DNA of 11,034 bases from an uncultured Bacteroidota bacterium (GCA_937952445.1 CALGAA010000206.1:1-11034); one strand, 5' to 3'; counted from the first letter of the stretch, positions 1 through 8,394 are shown. Program-made: numbers and translations. The notes: a model not told the origin generated them from the letters alone.

Positions 1-3000
1 ATGGAAATCGGAGATATGGATATCGACAGCAGTCCGGGTAGCGACAGCCCGGAAGAACGTGAAACGTACCCCGGACATCCCGGAGACGATGATATCATGA
101 GTATTTCACGGGATTCTATCGGAAGTGAAGACGATCACGATCCGGCCCATGTCGAGGTGTTTGACCTGGCCCTGATCAAAACCACGGAAGTGGAAGTAGG
201 TTATCCTGATCTCGATGTCGAATTTGAAATTACGATATTTAATCAGGGTGGAATTCCGGCGACTAATATTGAGATTACGGATTATGTTCCTTCCGGATAT
301 ACCTTTAATTCAGCTCTCAACCCCGGTTGGGATGGCGGGGATCCCCTGGTTACCTATCTGGTCGCAGACACTCTGTATCCCGGCGAGACTATCCAGGTGC
401 CGATCGTGCTTACGGTAACTACCGTATTGCATCCCGATAGTCTGATCAATGTCGCAGAAATCAGTGCGGCTCAGGATACAACGGGAGCTGATCGGGAGGA
501 TATCGACGGTGTTTTTGATCAAATAAAGGACAACGATGCTGGTGGTCAGCCAGATAGCCCGGCAGATAATTATGTTGATGGCGATGGCACCGGTTCACCG
601 GGAGATGGGGTGGCAGCTACAGATGAAGACAATTCAGATCCAGCCAAGATACTCCCGTGTCTGCCTGTCAATTGCCATGCAGTCATCAATATGGGTTTTG
701 GTACGGATTGCGAAATCGAGATCACAGCCGATATGTTGTTGAGGGATAATCGAATCGCGGTGGCAGCCCCTGAATTTTATGAAGTGGAGCTGTTCTACGG
801 TCCTGGAATCCGGATTCCAGATAACATCCTCCGTCCCGAGCATGTAGGTAAACCTATTACAGCCCGGGTGACCTTCCTGATCGATGCTTGCGGAGGTGGA
901 ACCTGTGAAACTTCGATCGTTCTGGATAAACCAAATGCTTGTCTGATCCAAAACACATTGGATACGACGGTTTACTGCATCGATCCGTTCCTGGCATTGG
1001 ATCCGATGGATCCAGCTTACCCTAAGCCGGAATTGTTAAATATATGCAGTGATGCACCGCTGACACTGGAAGTAAGTCCGGATTGGGTCATGGCAGTGAA
1101 ATGTGATGAAACCAGCGATACTGCGAAAATCATTCTCCGGGAATGGACCGCAGTCACACCAGGAGGCGAACGATGTACAGGTGTCGATACCATCGTAGTA
1201 CTGAGGCTTCCAAAACTGACACCGGCAGCATTTGTAGATTCTGCGGATCAGACCTTCTACTGTGATTTACACACCCATAATCAGGACGGTGGATTGTTAA
1301 CCAGGTATGTGAGTTGGAAGCAACCTGTAGGTCTCCATGATTATGAATTGCCCTATACGAAATTGCGGGGCGTGATTTATGAAATTCCTGGTACGATTAT
1401 CCTGGCGGGATTAGCAAATGCTTCTGATCAGGGACCTGATGTACTTTCGAAATATCTTCAAACGGCGATTTTGCGAAAAGCAAATGGTGTGGATAGTGTG
1501 ACCATTGGTCAGATTGTTTCCGGTACGTACATGGATCAATTGGTGGCAAATGCCAACCAGGAGCAAAAACGATATGGATTCCTGGCTGCCTTGATCGAAG
1601 CCAATGACAATTTGGTTTCATTCCTGTACAATTCGGTTACCTTCTATCCGTATTTGCTCCTGGAACAGGGCGATTGGATACTATCGGAAAATGGTAATTT
1701 CGAAGAAGTGACCACAGAGTGGTTTTATTCCGGAAACGGAGTGCCTCCGTTCTGGTTTGCTGGAGGCTGGCCTTCGGTCTATGGAAGTGGCGATGCCGTG
1801 TCGTATTGTGATGTCAGTCAGGATGGGGAATACGGTTGCATCCGGATCCAGGTTCCACGTGTAATCCACGGAGTCGGGTTTGATCTGGAAAATTGTGACA
1901 CCATTTGTCTTACTGCCGGAGGAACGCATTGTGGAATTTCCATCGATCAGCAGGATGCAGGGTGGTCCGGAAGTTGTCCACGGGTACGCATCCTCGAGAC
2001 AACGGTCACCCAAACCTGTTGGGCGGAGACCGCCAGCAATTGCGGTACCGGGGAGTCAGATCTGGTTACTTCGTACGATTCCACCGCTAAACAAGTGGAG
2101 ATTCGGTTAACCCAGACTCAGACCCGGATCGATACCATCGGTCCAATATTTGACTTCGAATATTCCGCGGATTGGGATCATGACGTGATCAGAGATCAGA
2201 TTAGGGCAGGTGAAATGCCAAATGATGCGTTGGAATGGGAGAGAAGTTATCCGACGGTCTACCAGGTCAATTCGCATTCGTGTGAAGCCATGGTATTTGT
2301 TCCGGATGTACAAGTGATTGACAATTGCAGCGGAGTATATTCGGTAAAAGCGATGATCGACGTTCCGGGCGGTACCCGTGCTGTGGAGATGATCAGAACT
2401 GGTGTCCAATTAAAGCTCCTTTCCAATGGAGATACCTGCTATGTATATACGTATTCGCATATGGTCAATCCGATCACCGTTCCGTTTACTGGATGCGATG
2501 ATCAATTGATCGAGGTACGATATGAAGCTGCGGATCAATGTTGGAATCAGAGCGAATGGGTTAAATATATCAACATCGTCGACGAAACGCCACCCACGGT
2601 CGTAGCCGATCATGGAGTGAATGTGACCCTTAGCGGAAAGACCAAATGGGTGACCGCTGAAACATTTGACGAAGGAAGCTGGGACAACTGTTCTGTAGAA
2701 CTTGTTTTAACCCGACGCAGCGACTGGTTGGAATGCATCGATATTTGCAATGCCAACGAGCGGCAATATAATTCCTGGATTGATATTTTAGTGGATCTGG
2801 GGATTCGTAGAAGCCATGCACAGGGTGCCATAAATGGGGACTTCCAGGATCCGGATGCGGTAAATTCTGCTATCGATATCGACCGGATCGCTCAATTCCT
2901 CAATGAGGGAGAAGTGGAAGAGTATTTCTTCAAGCAACTGGTATGGTTGTGGGAAGATGACCACAATTGTGGGCCGAAAGTAGTCCATGCCTGGATTTTT

Positions 3001-5397
3001 GCTCTGGCATCAGCGCTCGCTGACCAGTGCGGAGCTCCGGATGAGCATGGGAATACTTTAAAAGCCAATCAGCTTGAATTCATCTTTGACAATCTCTTTG
3101 CTGCTGGTGGTTATGGAAATGAATTAGCCCTGATGGGTGGAGGATGGGCCCAAATGGCTCCGTTTAAATGCGAAGATGCCTGTGAGCGGGTTCTGGTTGA
3201 ACTCCTTGTGATGGATTACTGCTGTAATTGGGGTATTGGAGGGGGTGATGCACTCGTGGAAGACCGGGGCAGTACCCGTATTCAAAAACCACTTGCTGGC
3301 CTTGATATCGATTGCCAGGCTTACAATAGTTTCTATAAGGAAATTGTTGATGCCGCAGCAGCACTGGGTGAGCAGGGTAGCCTTGCAGATACCGCAGGGT
3401 TGTTTGAAGCTCTGGATGAAGCTTGGGGTGGCTATGTGATTACCTGGGTCAACAACCAGGGTCAGCCCACCGATCTGGAGGGTAACCTCCTGACTGATGC
3501 GGAATTGAGCTTTGATTTACGAAATATCCGTTGTGAGGAAAAATCACACGAAGAAAAGATCGCAGTGACCAATCACGACGGAATCACGGAATGGGTTTCC
3601 CGGATAACGAAAACGACCTTCCTGGATACCATTATCAGAACCGGACAGCACGGAATTGTATCCGCGAATTGCACAGCCAGGGTGGTGCAGGATATCTGGG
3701 TTGATCTTGATGATTGTGGTTTCGGTACCATTACCCGGCGATTTTATATTACGAGTGGCTGTGGGGATAACCCTCAACAACTTGAAGCGACCCAGGTCAT
3801 TAATATCGGATCAACGTGTGACGTGCGGGTAAGCATGTTTGACCTGCCTGAAAATGTGGGATCATTCGGTGCGCCGATTTGTATTGCAGAATCTTTGATC
3901 AGCAATAGCAACAACGGATATCTGACGGCGGAGAATCTACCTGACGGGATTGGTGCAATGACATTGAAACCACACCTTCAGGGGAGCTGGTGCAGTGCGC
4001 TTGCGTTTGGTACCTTTGTCAAGGAATTTGATATCGAAGGATCTTCTGATCTGAAAAAATACCTGATCACCTGGTCGGCAAAAGACTGGTGTCGAGCTAA
4101 TGGTGATTTTGAGTACGTTCAGGAAGTCATTGCGAGAATCGATCCCACGTGTGCCACTACTGATCCGGATACCGCTGCATCCAGCCTGGTTTCCGGAAGA
4201 ATCCAGACGGCGCTTAATAGTCCTTTGGAGGGCGTAGAGGTTAAAGCGATATTGGGTAATGAGTCTCCGCTGACGCTGTCTACAACAGCTGAAGGAGAGT
4301 TTGAATTTGAAGTGAAGAACGGTAGTCAGATGAGCATAGTTCCGGGTAAGAACACAGGTTTCTCTGAAGGGATCACGACAGCCGATTTGATCGATATTCA
4401 GCGTCATATTTTGCAAAAATCCAGACTGGAAAATCATTACCAGAGGATGGCTGCTGATGTGAACGGGAATGGACTCATCGACGGATTGGATGTGATCGAA
4501 TTGCGGAAAATCATTCTCAATCCTACTCGTCAGTTCGCCAACAGTACGAGTTGGAGATTCTTCGAATCGACCACCGGTAAGGAGGTATATGAGATAGGAG
4601 AAATAAGGGATGATCAGGAAGTGAATTTCATTGGTACCAAAATCGGAGATGTGAATATGTCTTCGGATCCGGCGACCAATAACCGAAGTGCTACCGGACG
4701 GTTGAAGTTGAACGTGGACGATCAACGATTCGTCGGGGGCGAAATTTACCACATTGACGTCCGGTCGGAGAATTTTGAAAGCATCAGTGGTCTGCAGTTT
4801 ACCCTGCAGTATTCCAATGCGCATATTGAGGTTCAATCGATCCAACCAGGAGTCTTGAATGTGGTTGATGAGAATTATCTGCATTACAGACCAGGTACTC
4901 TGGAAGGAATACCGACCCATACCGGACTGGTTACCGCAAGCTGGAGCGAAGGAACCGACGTGACTGCTTCACCAGAGGATGTTCTGTTTACAATCGTGGT
5001 AAAAGCCCGAAACGAAACACATCTGCGGGATGTCATCAGCCTCAACCACCGGGTGACCAGATCGGAAGCCTATCAGGTATCAGGGGCGCTGTATGACGTA
5101 GCACTGGAATTTGGTTCTTCCAGATCGATGGAAGAAGGGTTTGCGCTGTATCAGAACAGACCTAACCCGTACAAAGGTGAAACGGTGATTGGGTTTAATC
5201 TGCCCGAGGCCACAACGGCTACGATGACCATATACAACGTTACCGGTAAATTGATTAAACGAATCGAAGGTGATTTCAATGCCGGGTACAATGAAGTCCG
5301 GCTTTCTTCCCTGGAATTGGGTACTACAGGCGTATTGTATTACCAACTCGATACGGATCGATATACGGCGACGAAAAAGATGATCGTGGTGGAATAA
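1..5397 (+). CDS. Giant modular T9SS-exported surface protein, 3' part (N-terminus outside window)
   Basis: Only the last 1798 codons are present. The first ATG is the first base of the window, there is no signal peptide, and residues 1-50 look like the acidic tail of a DUF11-type repeat (compare residues 160-215), so the gene almost certainly starts upstream. Modules in order: DUF11-like beta domain (about 52-155); cysteine-rich beta modules of the HYR type (about 216-1384, with the DNC motif at 774-776 and 895-897 and an ETPPT entry at 862-866), interrupted by predicted helical stretches near 465-560, 905-1060 and 1105-1145; a carboxypeptidase-regulatory-like beta domain (1396-1450); a dockerin-like pair (about 1456-1510) with a canonical calcium loop DVNGNGLIDGLD at 1486-1497; a cohesin-like beta domain (about 1568-1700); and a type A T9SS C-terminal sorting domain (1715-1798, NRPNPYKGET, YNVTGK, basic end). 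By my count all 43 cysteines lie between 220 and 1384, suggesting a disulfide-stabilised core. Export through the outer membrane is well supported. The biological role (adhesion, matrix or binding scaffold) is unknown. It ends in TAA, followed by a terminator. Confidence 0.93.
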   Translation: MEIGDMDIDSSPGSDSPEERETYPGHPGDDDIMSISRDSIGSEDDHDPAHVEVFDLALIKTTEVEVGYPDLDVEFEITIFNQGGIPATNIEITDYVPSGYTFNSALNPGWDGGDPLVTYLVADTLYPGETIQVPIVLTVTTVLHPDSLINVAEISAAQDTTGADREDIDGVFDQIKDNDAGGQPDSPADNYVDGDGTGSPGDGVAATDEDNSDPAKILPCLPVNCHAVINMGFGTDCEIEITADMLLRDNRIAVAAPEFYEVELFYGPGIRIPDNILRPEHVGKPITARVTFLIDACGGGTCETSIVLDKPNACLIQNTLDTTVYCIDPFLALDPMDPAYPKPELLNICSDAPLTLEVSPDWVMAVKCDETSDTAKIILREWTAVTPGGERCTGVDTIVVLRLPKLTPAAFVDSADQTFYCDLHTHNQDGGLLTRYVSWKQPVGLHDYELPYTKLRGVIYEIPGTIILAGLANASDQGPDVLSKYLQTAILRKANGVDSVTIGQIVSGTYMDQLVANANQEQKRYGFLAALIEANDNLVSFLYNSVTFYPYLLLEQGDWILSENGNFEEVTTEWFYSGNGVPPFWFAGGWPSVYGSGDAVSYCDVSQDGEYGCIRIQVPRVIHGVGFDLENCDTICLTAGGTHCGISIDQQDAGWSGSCPRVRILETTVTQTCWAETASNCGTGESDLVTSYDSTAKQVEIRLTQTQTRIDTIGPIFDFEYSADWDHDVIRDQIRAGEMPNDALEWERSYPTVYQVNSHSCEAMVFVPDVQVIDNCSGVYSVKAMIDVPGGTRAVEMIRTGVQLKLLSNGDTCYVYTYSHMVNPITVPFTGCDDQLIEVRYEAADQCWNQSEWVKYINIVDETPPTVVADHGVNVTLSGKTKWVTAETFDEGSWDNCSVELVLTRRSDWLECIDICNANERQYNSWIDILVDLGIRRSHAQGAINGDFQDPDAVNSAIDIDRIAQFLNEGEVEEYFFKQLVWLWEDDHNCGPKVVHAWIFALASALADQCGAPDEHGNTLKANQLEFIFDNLFAAGGYGNELALMGGGWAQMAPFKCEDACERVLVELLVMDYCCNWGIGGGDALVEDRGSTRIQKPLAGLDIDCQAYNSFYKEIVDAAAALGEQGSLADTAGLFEALDEAWGGYVITWVNNQGQPTDLEGNLLTDAELSFDLRNIRCEEKSHEEKIAVTNHDGITEWVSRITKTTFLDTIIRTGQHGIVSANCTARVVQDIWVDLDDCGFGTITRRFYITSGCGDNPQQLEATQVINIGSTCDVRVSMFDLPENVGSFGAPICIAESLISNSNNGYLTAENLPDGIGAMTLKPHLQGSWCSALAFGTFVKEFDIEGSSDLKKYLITWSAKDWCRANGDFEYVQEVIARIDPTCATTDPDTAASSLVSGRIQTALNSPLEGVEVKAILGNESPLTLSTTAEGEFEFEVKNGSQMSIVPGKNTGFSEGITTADLIDIQRHILQKSRLENHYQRMAADVNGNGLIDGLDVIELRKIILNPTRQFANSTSWRFFESTTGKEVYEIGEIRDDQEVNFIGTKIGDVNMSSDPATNNRSATGRLKLNVDDQRFVGGEIYHIDVRSENFESISGLQFTLQYSNAHIEVQSIQPGVLNVVDENYLHYRPGTLEGIPTHTGLVTASWSEGTDVTASPEDVLFTIVVKARNETHLRDVISLNHRVTRSEAYQVSGALYDVALEFGSSRSMEEGFALYQNRPNPYKGETVIGFNLPEATTATMTIYNVTGKLIKRIEGDFNAGYNEVRLSSLELGTTGVLYYQLDTDRYTATKKMIVVE

Positions 5398-5507
5398 GAG
5401 TAAGGTATTAATGTTCAATAGTAACCAATGGTCTGTCCGGAAAGTTTGATTCAAACTTTTTGTGGCAGACCTTTTTTATTTCCTGCAGTGAGGGAGTAAG
5501 GTATTAA
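5398..5507. repeat. 14-bp direct repeat flanking the terminator
   Basis: The sequence GAGTAAGGTATTAA occurs exactly at 5398-5411, immediately after the stop codon of the giant protein gene, and again at 5494-5507, just before the minisatellite. The copies are 96 bp apart and enclose the intrinsic terminator. They could be the remnant of a duplication, or the footprint of an insertion or deletion event. The enclosed segment has no coding capacity or transposon ends that I can see. Confidence 0.7.
5430..5480 (+). terminator. Intrinsic (rho-independent) terminator after the giant protein gene
   Basis: The outer stem GGTCTG (5430-5435) pairs with CAGACC (5466-5471), and CC at 5437-5438 can extend it with GG at 5464-5465 around a one-base bulge. 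The inner stem AAAGTTTG (5441-5448) pairs perfectly with CAAACTTT (5452-5459) around a 3-nt loop. Six T residues follow at 5472-5477, then ATT. It lies 33 bases after the stop codon and fits plus-strand termination. On the minus strand the hairpin would not be followed by a U-run, so it probably does not serve the convergent GH20 gene well. Confidence 0.85.
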
Positions 5508-5784
5508 GGTTGGAAGAGGAGCTTTCGATTCCCGGGGATGTGGTTACGAGGGTTTTGAGGTTGTAAATAGGAGCTTTTGATTACCAGGGTTGTGGGTATG
5601 TGGGTTAATGAGATTAAAACCAGGAGTTTTCGATTACCAGGGACCTGGTTATGTGAGTTTTGAGGTTGCATGCAGGAGTTTTTGATTCCAAGAGGCTTGG
5701 TTATGAGGGTAATGAGGTTGCAAGCAGGAGGTTTCGATTCCCAGGGATGTGGTTATATGGATTTTGATTCCCGGGGGGTTATTG
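5507..5784. repeat. Degenerate 52-bp minisatellite, five units plus a partial sixth
   Basis: Units start with AGGTTG or a close variant, contain AGGAG then a TTTCGATTCCCAGGG-like core, and end in a GTGGTTATGAGGGTTTTG-like segment. They lie at 5507-5557 (51 bp), 5558-5610 (53), 5611-5662 (52), 5663-5714 (52) and 5715-5766 (52). A shortened unit at 5767-5784 (ATTCCCGGGGGGTTATTG) overlaps the stop codon of the convergent GH20 gene. The period is not a multiple of three and unit length varies, so this is not a coding repeat. The plus strand is rich in G and T and poor in C, a marked strand asymmetry. This accounts for most of the 381-base gap between the two genes. Confidence 0.85.
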
Positions 5785-8088
5785 AACGATAATTTCATCG
5801 AGGAAAATAAAGACGCCTTGATTTGGAACAACCACCGGTAGAGCTTCTATCTTAAGGAAGGAGGCACCATTCGGAGGGAAAGTGAGGTAGAATATGCTAT
5901 CCCTTGTCTTGGAGTCGTACTGGATCTCATCGTTGTAAATGTCTTCAAAGCCAATTTCTTCGTATGTACGGCCATCTTTCGAAAGTGAAACCCTGATTTT
6001 GTCAGGGAAATGAATTCCCGAGCCCTTGTCCTCGATGGCTGAAATTCCAACCCTTTCTACTTCAACTTCTTCTTCACTCAGGTGTAGGATGGCTTCAAAT
6101 GGATTGTTGAGAACTCCAAGCCAATATCCATTGCCCCAATTGTTTCCACCAAATTTACCGTCAGTTAAGGTAACCGGACCATCTGCAGAATACCGGGGAT
6201 ATGGTTTTGATAATAATTCAACTTCTTTTCCCAACGCTGAATGTACGATAATGCGCCTGGATTCGGGTTCGACCAATGGATTCTCATTGTAAAAAGCACC
6301 AGCCCTTACGGTGGTGGATTCGGTTAATACAAATGGTTCTTTATATGGAATACCGTCAGACGGAGAAGGTACCTCCCCATTGGTGGTGTAATACAACTCG
6401 GACTCGAGCTCGGGTTGAAGAATTACTGCCAATCCAGGGGTGTCGGTAACGATTTCAGTTTGAATGATGGGTCGGTAAGCACTCATGGAGTAATGGATAT
6501 CCTGGTGCTGATAAGACTCGAGCAGTCTGGGCAATTTCATTTTAAACCGTTCAAAATCTTTGGATTCTCGTGGTGACCACGCTGATTCAGCCAGGGCTGC
6601 CATTCGTGGAAAAGCCATATATTCCACATGGTCTGGATCGGGAATATACTCAGTCCACACGTTCGCTTGAATTCCCAGGACCTGAGTGCCGTATTTCGAC
6701 TCCAAATCCGGGGGCAGGGGCTCATACTGATAGACCTGGGTGAGGGTTGACAAGCCACCAAACGCCTGGGGTTCGTGGATACTGGTGCTTTGGTAATGAT
6801 CGAAATAATAGATATTTCCGGTTGATAAAATGGTCTGATGGCCTTTTCGAAGGGTCGTCTCCAACTCTTCCGGATGCCCCCAGTACATTACTGAGGCGGA
6901 AGGGTTTATTCTTCCGGTGAGCATATCGTGCCACCCGATCAGAATACGGCCACGTTCCCGCAGAAATCGTTCGAAATGGTTGATAAAATGACTTTGCAAA
7001 CCCCCTGCCGTAAGATTGTGTTCTTCCATAAAAGCCTTATCCCGCACGCATTTTTCCCAAATCGAATGATCGACTTCGTCCCCTCCAATGTGAATGTAAG
7101 GGGAAGGGAACAATTCCAGTACTTCGGTTAGCACATCCTCCAAAAATCCATATGTAGCAGGTTGGCCCGGGCAAAACACGCCGATGTTGGGTAGTAAAAG
7201 CCCTTCTTCATCGATGCAACGCAATTGGGGATAACATTCCAAAACCGCTTCGGAATGACCGGGCATTTCAATTTCCGGAACGATCGTGATGCCTCTTTCC
7301 CGGGCAAATTTGACGACCTCCCTGATCTCATCCTGAGTGTAATACCCCCCATATTTTGGCCGGGGGTCCCCTTCTTCCCACAACTCAAATTCCTCCCAGG
7401 GCTGACGGCCCGGTTTGACCACCCGCCAGGCTCCCTTCTCGGTAAGTTCGGGATGTGATTTTATTTCGATTCTCCAACCCACTCCATCGACTAAATGCCA
7501 GTGGAACATATTGATTTTATGGTACGAAAGCATTTCGATGTATTTCTTGACGAAATCGACGGGCATAAAATGTCGCGCCACATCGAGGTGCATTCCCCGC
7601 CATTCAAAACGCGGATAATCCACGATCCGAAGGGTAGGAAGTTCGGAGTAGTCGACTTCATCGGGATTGGAAGGCAGGATTTGTCGTAAGGTTTGGACAC
7701 CATTCCACAATCCGATTGGTTTTCGAGCGGTAATTATGATGCGTTGGGTTTGAATTTCCAACAAATATCCCTGTTCATGCATGGTTGTATCTGAGGAATA
7801 GATCAGGGAAATACCGCTTAAATTGAGAAGGGATGAATCGACCATTTCAATGTCATAATCGTCATTGAGGGACGCCAGCAATACCTCAGCAGGAGGAATC
7901 ATCGAAGAATCCGAAATGTAAATAATAGAATGGTCATCCACCACAAAGGGGTATCCCGATAACGTATCCAGGTGTACCGGCTCAGGGATAATTTCCACCG
8001 ATTGGATGACATGGTCTGTACGACACCCAAGGAACATCATCAGGAAAAGGAAGAATACACATTTTGGCAACCAGTATATTTGCTCCAT
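5779..8088 (-). CDS. Beta-N-acetylhexosaminidase, GH20 family, lipoprotein
   Basis: Removes terminal beta-linked N-acetylglucosamine or N-acetylgalactosamine from the non-reducing end of chitin-type, glycan or peptidoglycan-derived oligosaccharides by substrate-assisted catalysis. I place the start at the ATG at 8088 (769 residues) because it gives a lipoprotein signal: a hydrophobic run, then FLGC with Cys22 as the lipidated residue. The frame stays open to a GTG at 8172 (28 more codons), but those residues are hydrophilic and would bury the signal. Numbered from the ATG: GH20b N-terminal domain about 30-140; TIM-barrel catalytic domain about 155-510 with WRGMHLDVARHF (163-174), FHWHLVDGVGWR (195-206), the catalytic pair in HIGGDE (Asp337, Glu338) and NVWTEY (476-481); a chitobiase-type C-terminal beta domain about 540-615; and a discoidin-like (F5/8 type C) domain about 620-769. 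It is expected in the periplasm or at the outer membrane, since there is no T9SS sorting domain. Its stop codon lies within the last partial minisatellite unit. Confidence 0.94.
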   Translation of the reverse strand: MEQIYWLPKCVFFLFLMMFLGCRTDHVIQSVEIIPEPVHLDTLSGYPFVVDDHSIIYISDSSMIPPAEVLLASLNDDYDIEMVDSSLLNLSGISLIYSSDTTMHEQGYLLEIQTQRIIITARKPIGLWNGVQTLRQILPSNPDEVDYSELPTLRIVDYPRFEWRGMHLDVARHFMPVDFVKKYIEMLSYHKINMFHWHLVDGVGWRIEIKSHPELTEKGAWRVVKPGRQPWEEFELWEEGDPRPKYGGYYTQDEIREVVKFARERGITIVPEIEMPGHSEAVLECYPQLRCIDEEGLLLPNIGVFCPGQPATYGFLEDVLTEVLELFPSPYIHIGGDEVDHSIWEKCVRDKAFMEEHNLTAGGLQSHFINHFERFLRERGRILIGWHDMLTGRINPSASVMYWGHPEELETTLRKGHQTILSTGNIYYFDHYQSTSIHEPQAFGGLSTLTQVYQYEPLPPDLESKYGTQVLGIQANVWTEYIPDPDHVEYMAFPRMAALAESAWSPRESKDFERFKMKLPRLLESYQHQDIHYSMSAYRPIIQTEIVTDTPGLAVILQPELESELYYTTNGEVPSPSDGIPYKEPFVLTESTTVRAGAFYNENPLVEPESRRIIVHSALGKEVELLSKPYPRYSADGPVTLTDGKFGGNNWGNGYWLGVLNNPFEAILHLSEEEVEVERVGISAIEDKGSGIHFPDKIRVSLSKDGRTYEEIGFEDIYNDEIQYDSKTRDSIFYLTFPPNGASFLKIEALPVVVPNQGVFIFLDEIIVQ

Positions 8089-8394
8089 TGATGCCCAGGT
8101 TTTTTCAGTTTCTTGAATCATATCATCGGGATGCTCGTGGTGTGAGGCTTCCATCATTGCAAGATTCACCACTAACAGACTTGTAGATACGGGTCAATTT
8201 CAATCAAAATAGGTATAAATATATCTAAATTGCTTCATTCTATCCAATAGATTTCTAAAGGTGAATAAAATGCAGGAGGATTGGGGATATGAGGAGAAAT
8301 TATAAATGCCTGGGATATCAGGTGAAAATATAGATCATGGGGACGACTTTATCCCGCCAATCGTAATATGAATTCATGAAACAAAGTGCTCAAT
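8089..8394. other. 306-base AT-rich leader between the HhH gene and the GH20 gene
   Basis: No gene is supported here beyond a possible in-frame GTG extension of GH20 up to 8172. The region is AT-rich, especially 8195-8340. It contains a perfect 10-bp palindrome, ATGAATTCAT, at 8368-8377 and a weak CCTG/CAGG hairpin at about 8309-8322. I see no hairpin followed by a T-run on the minus strand, so no intrinsic terminator for the upstream HhH gene is evident. Read-through into GH20 is possible, but the length and AT content suggest that GH20 has its own promoter. Confidence 0.5.
8216..8248 (-). promoter_or_regulatory. Candidate Bacteroidota-type promoter for the GH20 gene
   Basis: On the minus strand TATATTTA (8223-8216) matches seven of eight positions of the Bacteroidota -7 element TAnnTTTG. 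ATTG (8248-8245), 21 bases upstream, resembles the -33 TTTG element. This would start transcription roughly 120 bases before the chosen ATG at 8088. The region is AT-rich, so a match of this quality could arise by chance. Confidence 0.25.

Noticed and set aside
3937..4920. A 327-codon open frame on the minus strand inside the giant protein gene
   Set aside because: It is fully antisense to the carboxypeptidase-regulatory, dockerin and cohesin-like region, whose plus-strand reading is clearly real. Its product has no recognisable domain and is rich in Arg, Ile, His and Ser, as expected for a shadow frame.
5080..5454. A 124-codon minus-strand frame over the end of the giant gene and the terminator
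   Set aside because: It is antisense to the well-supported T9SS sorting domain, runs through the terminator hairpin and shows no known motif.
5507..5784. A CRISPR array
   Set aside because: The units are contiguous and diverged throughout, with no conserved repeat alternating with unique spacers, and no cas genes are present.
5649..5831. A 60-codon minus-strand frame across the minisatellite and GH20 end
   Set aside because: It overlaps GH20 in another frame and reads repeats of 52 bp, which cannot keep a repeated peptide in frame.
8270..8300. A possible decayed copy of the minisatellite unit (TGCAGGAGGATTGGGGATATGAGG)
   Set aside because: It shares GCAGGAGG and a GGGATATG-like stretch, but needs a gap of about eight bases to align, which is too weak to call without a proper alignment score.
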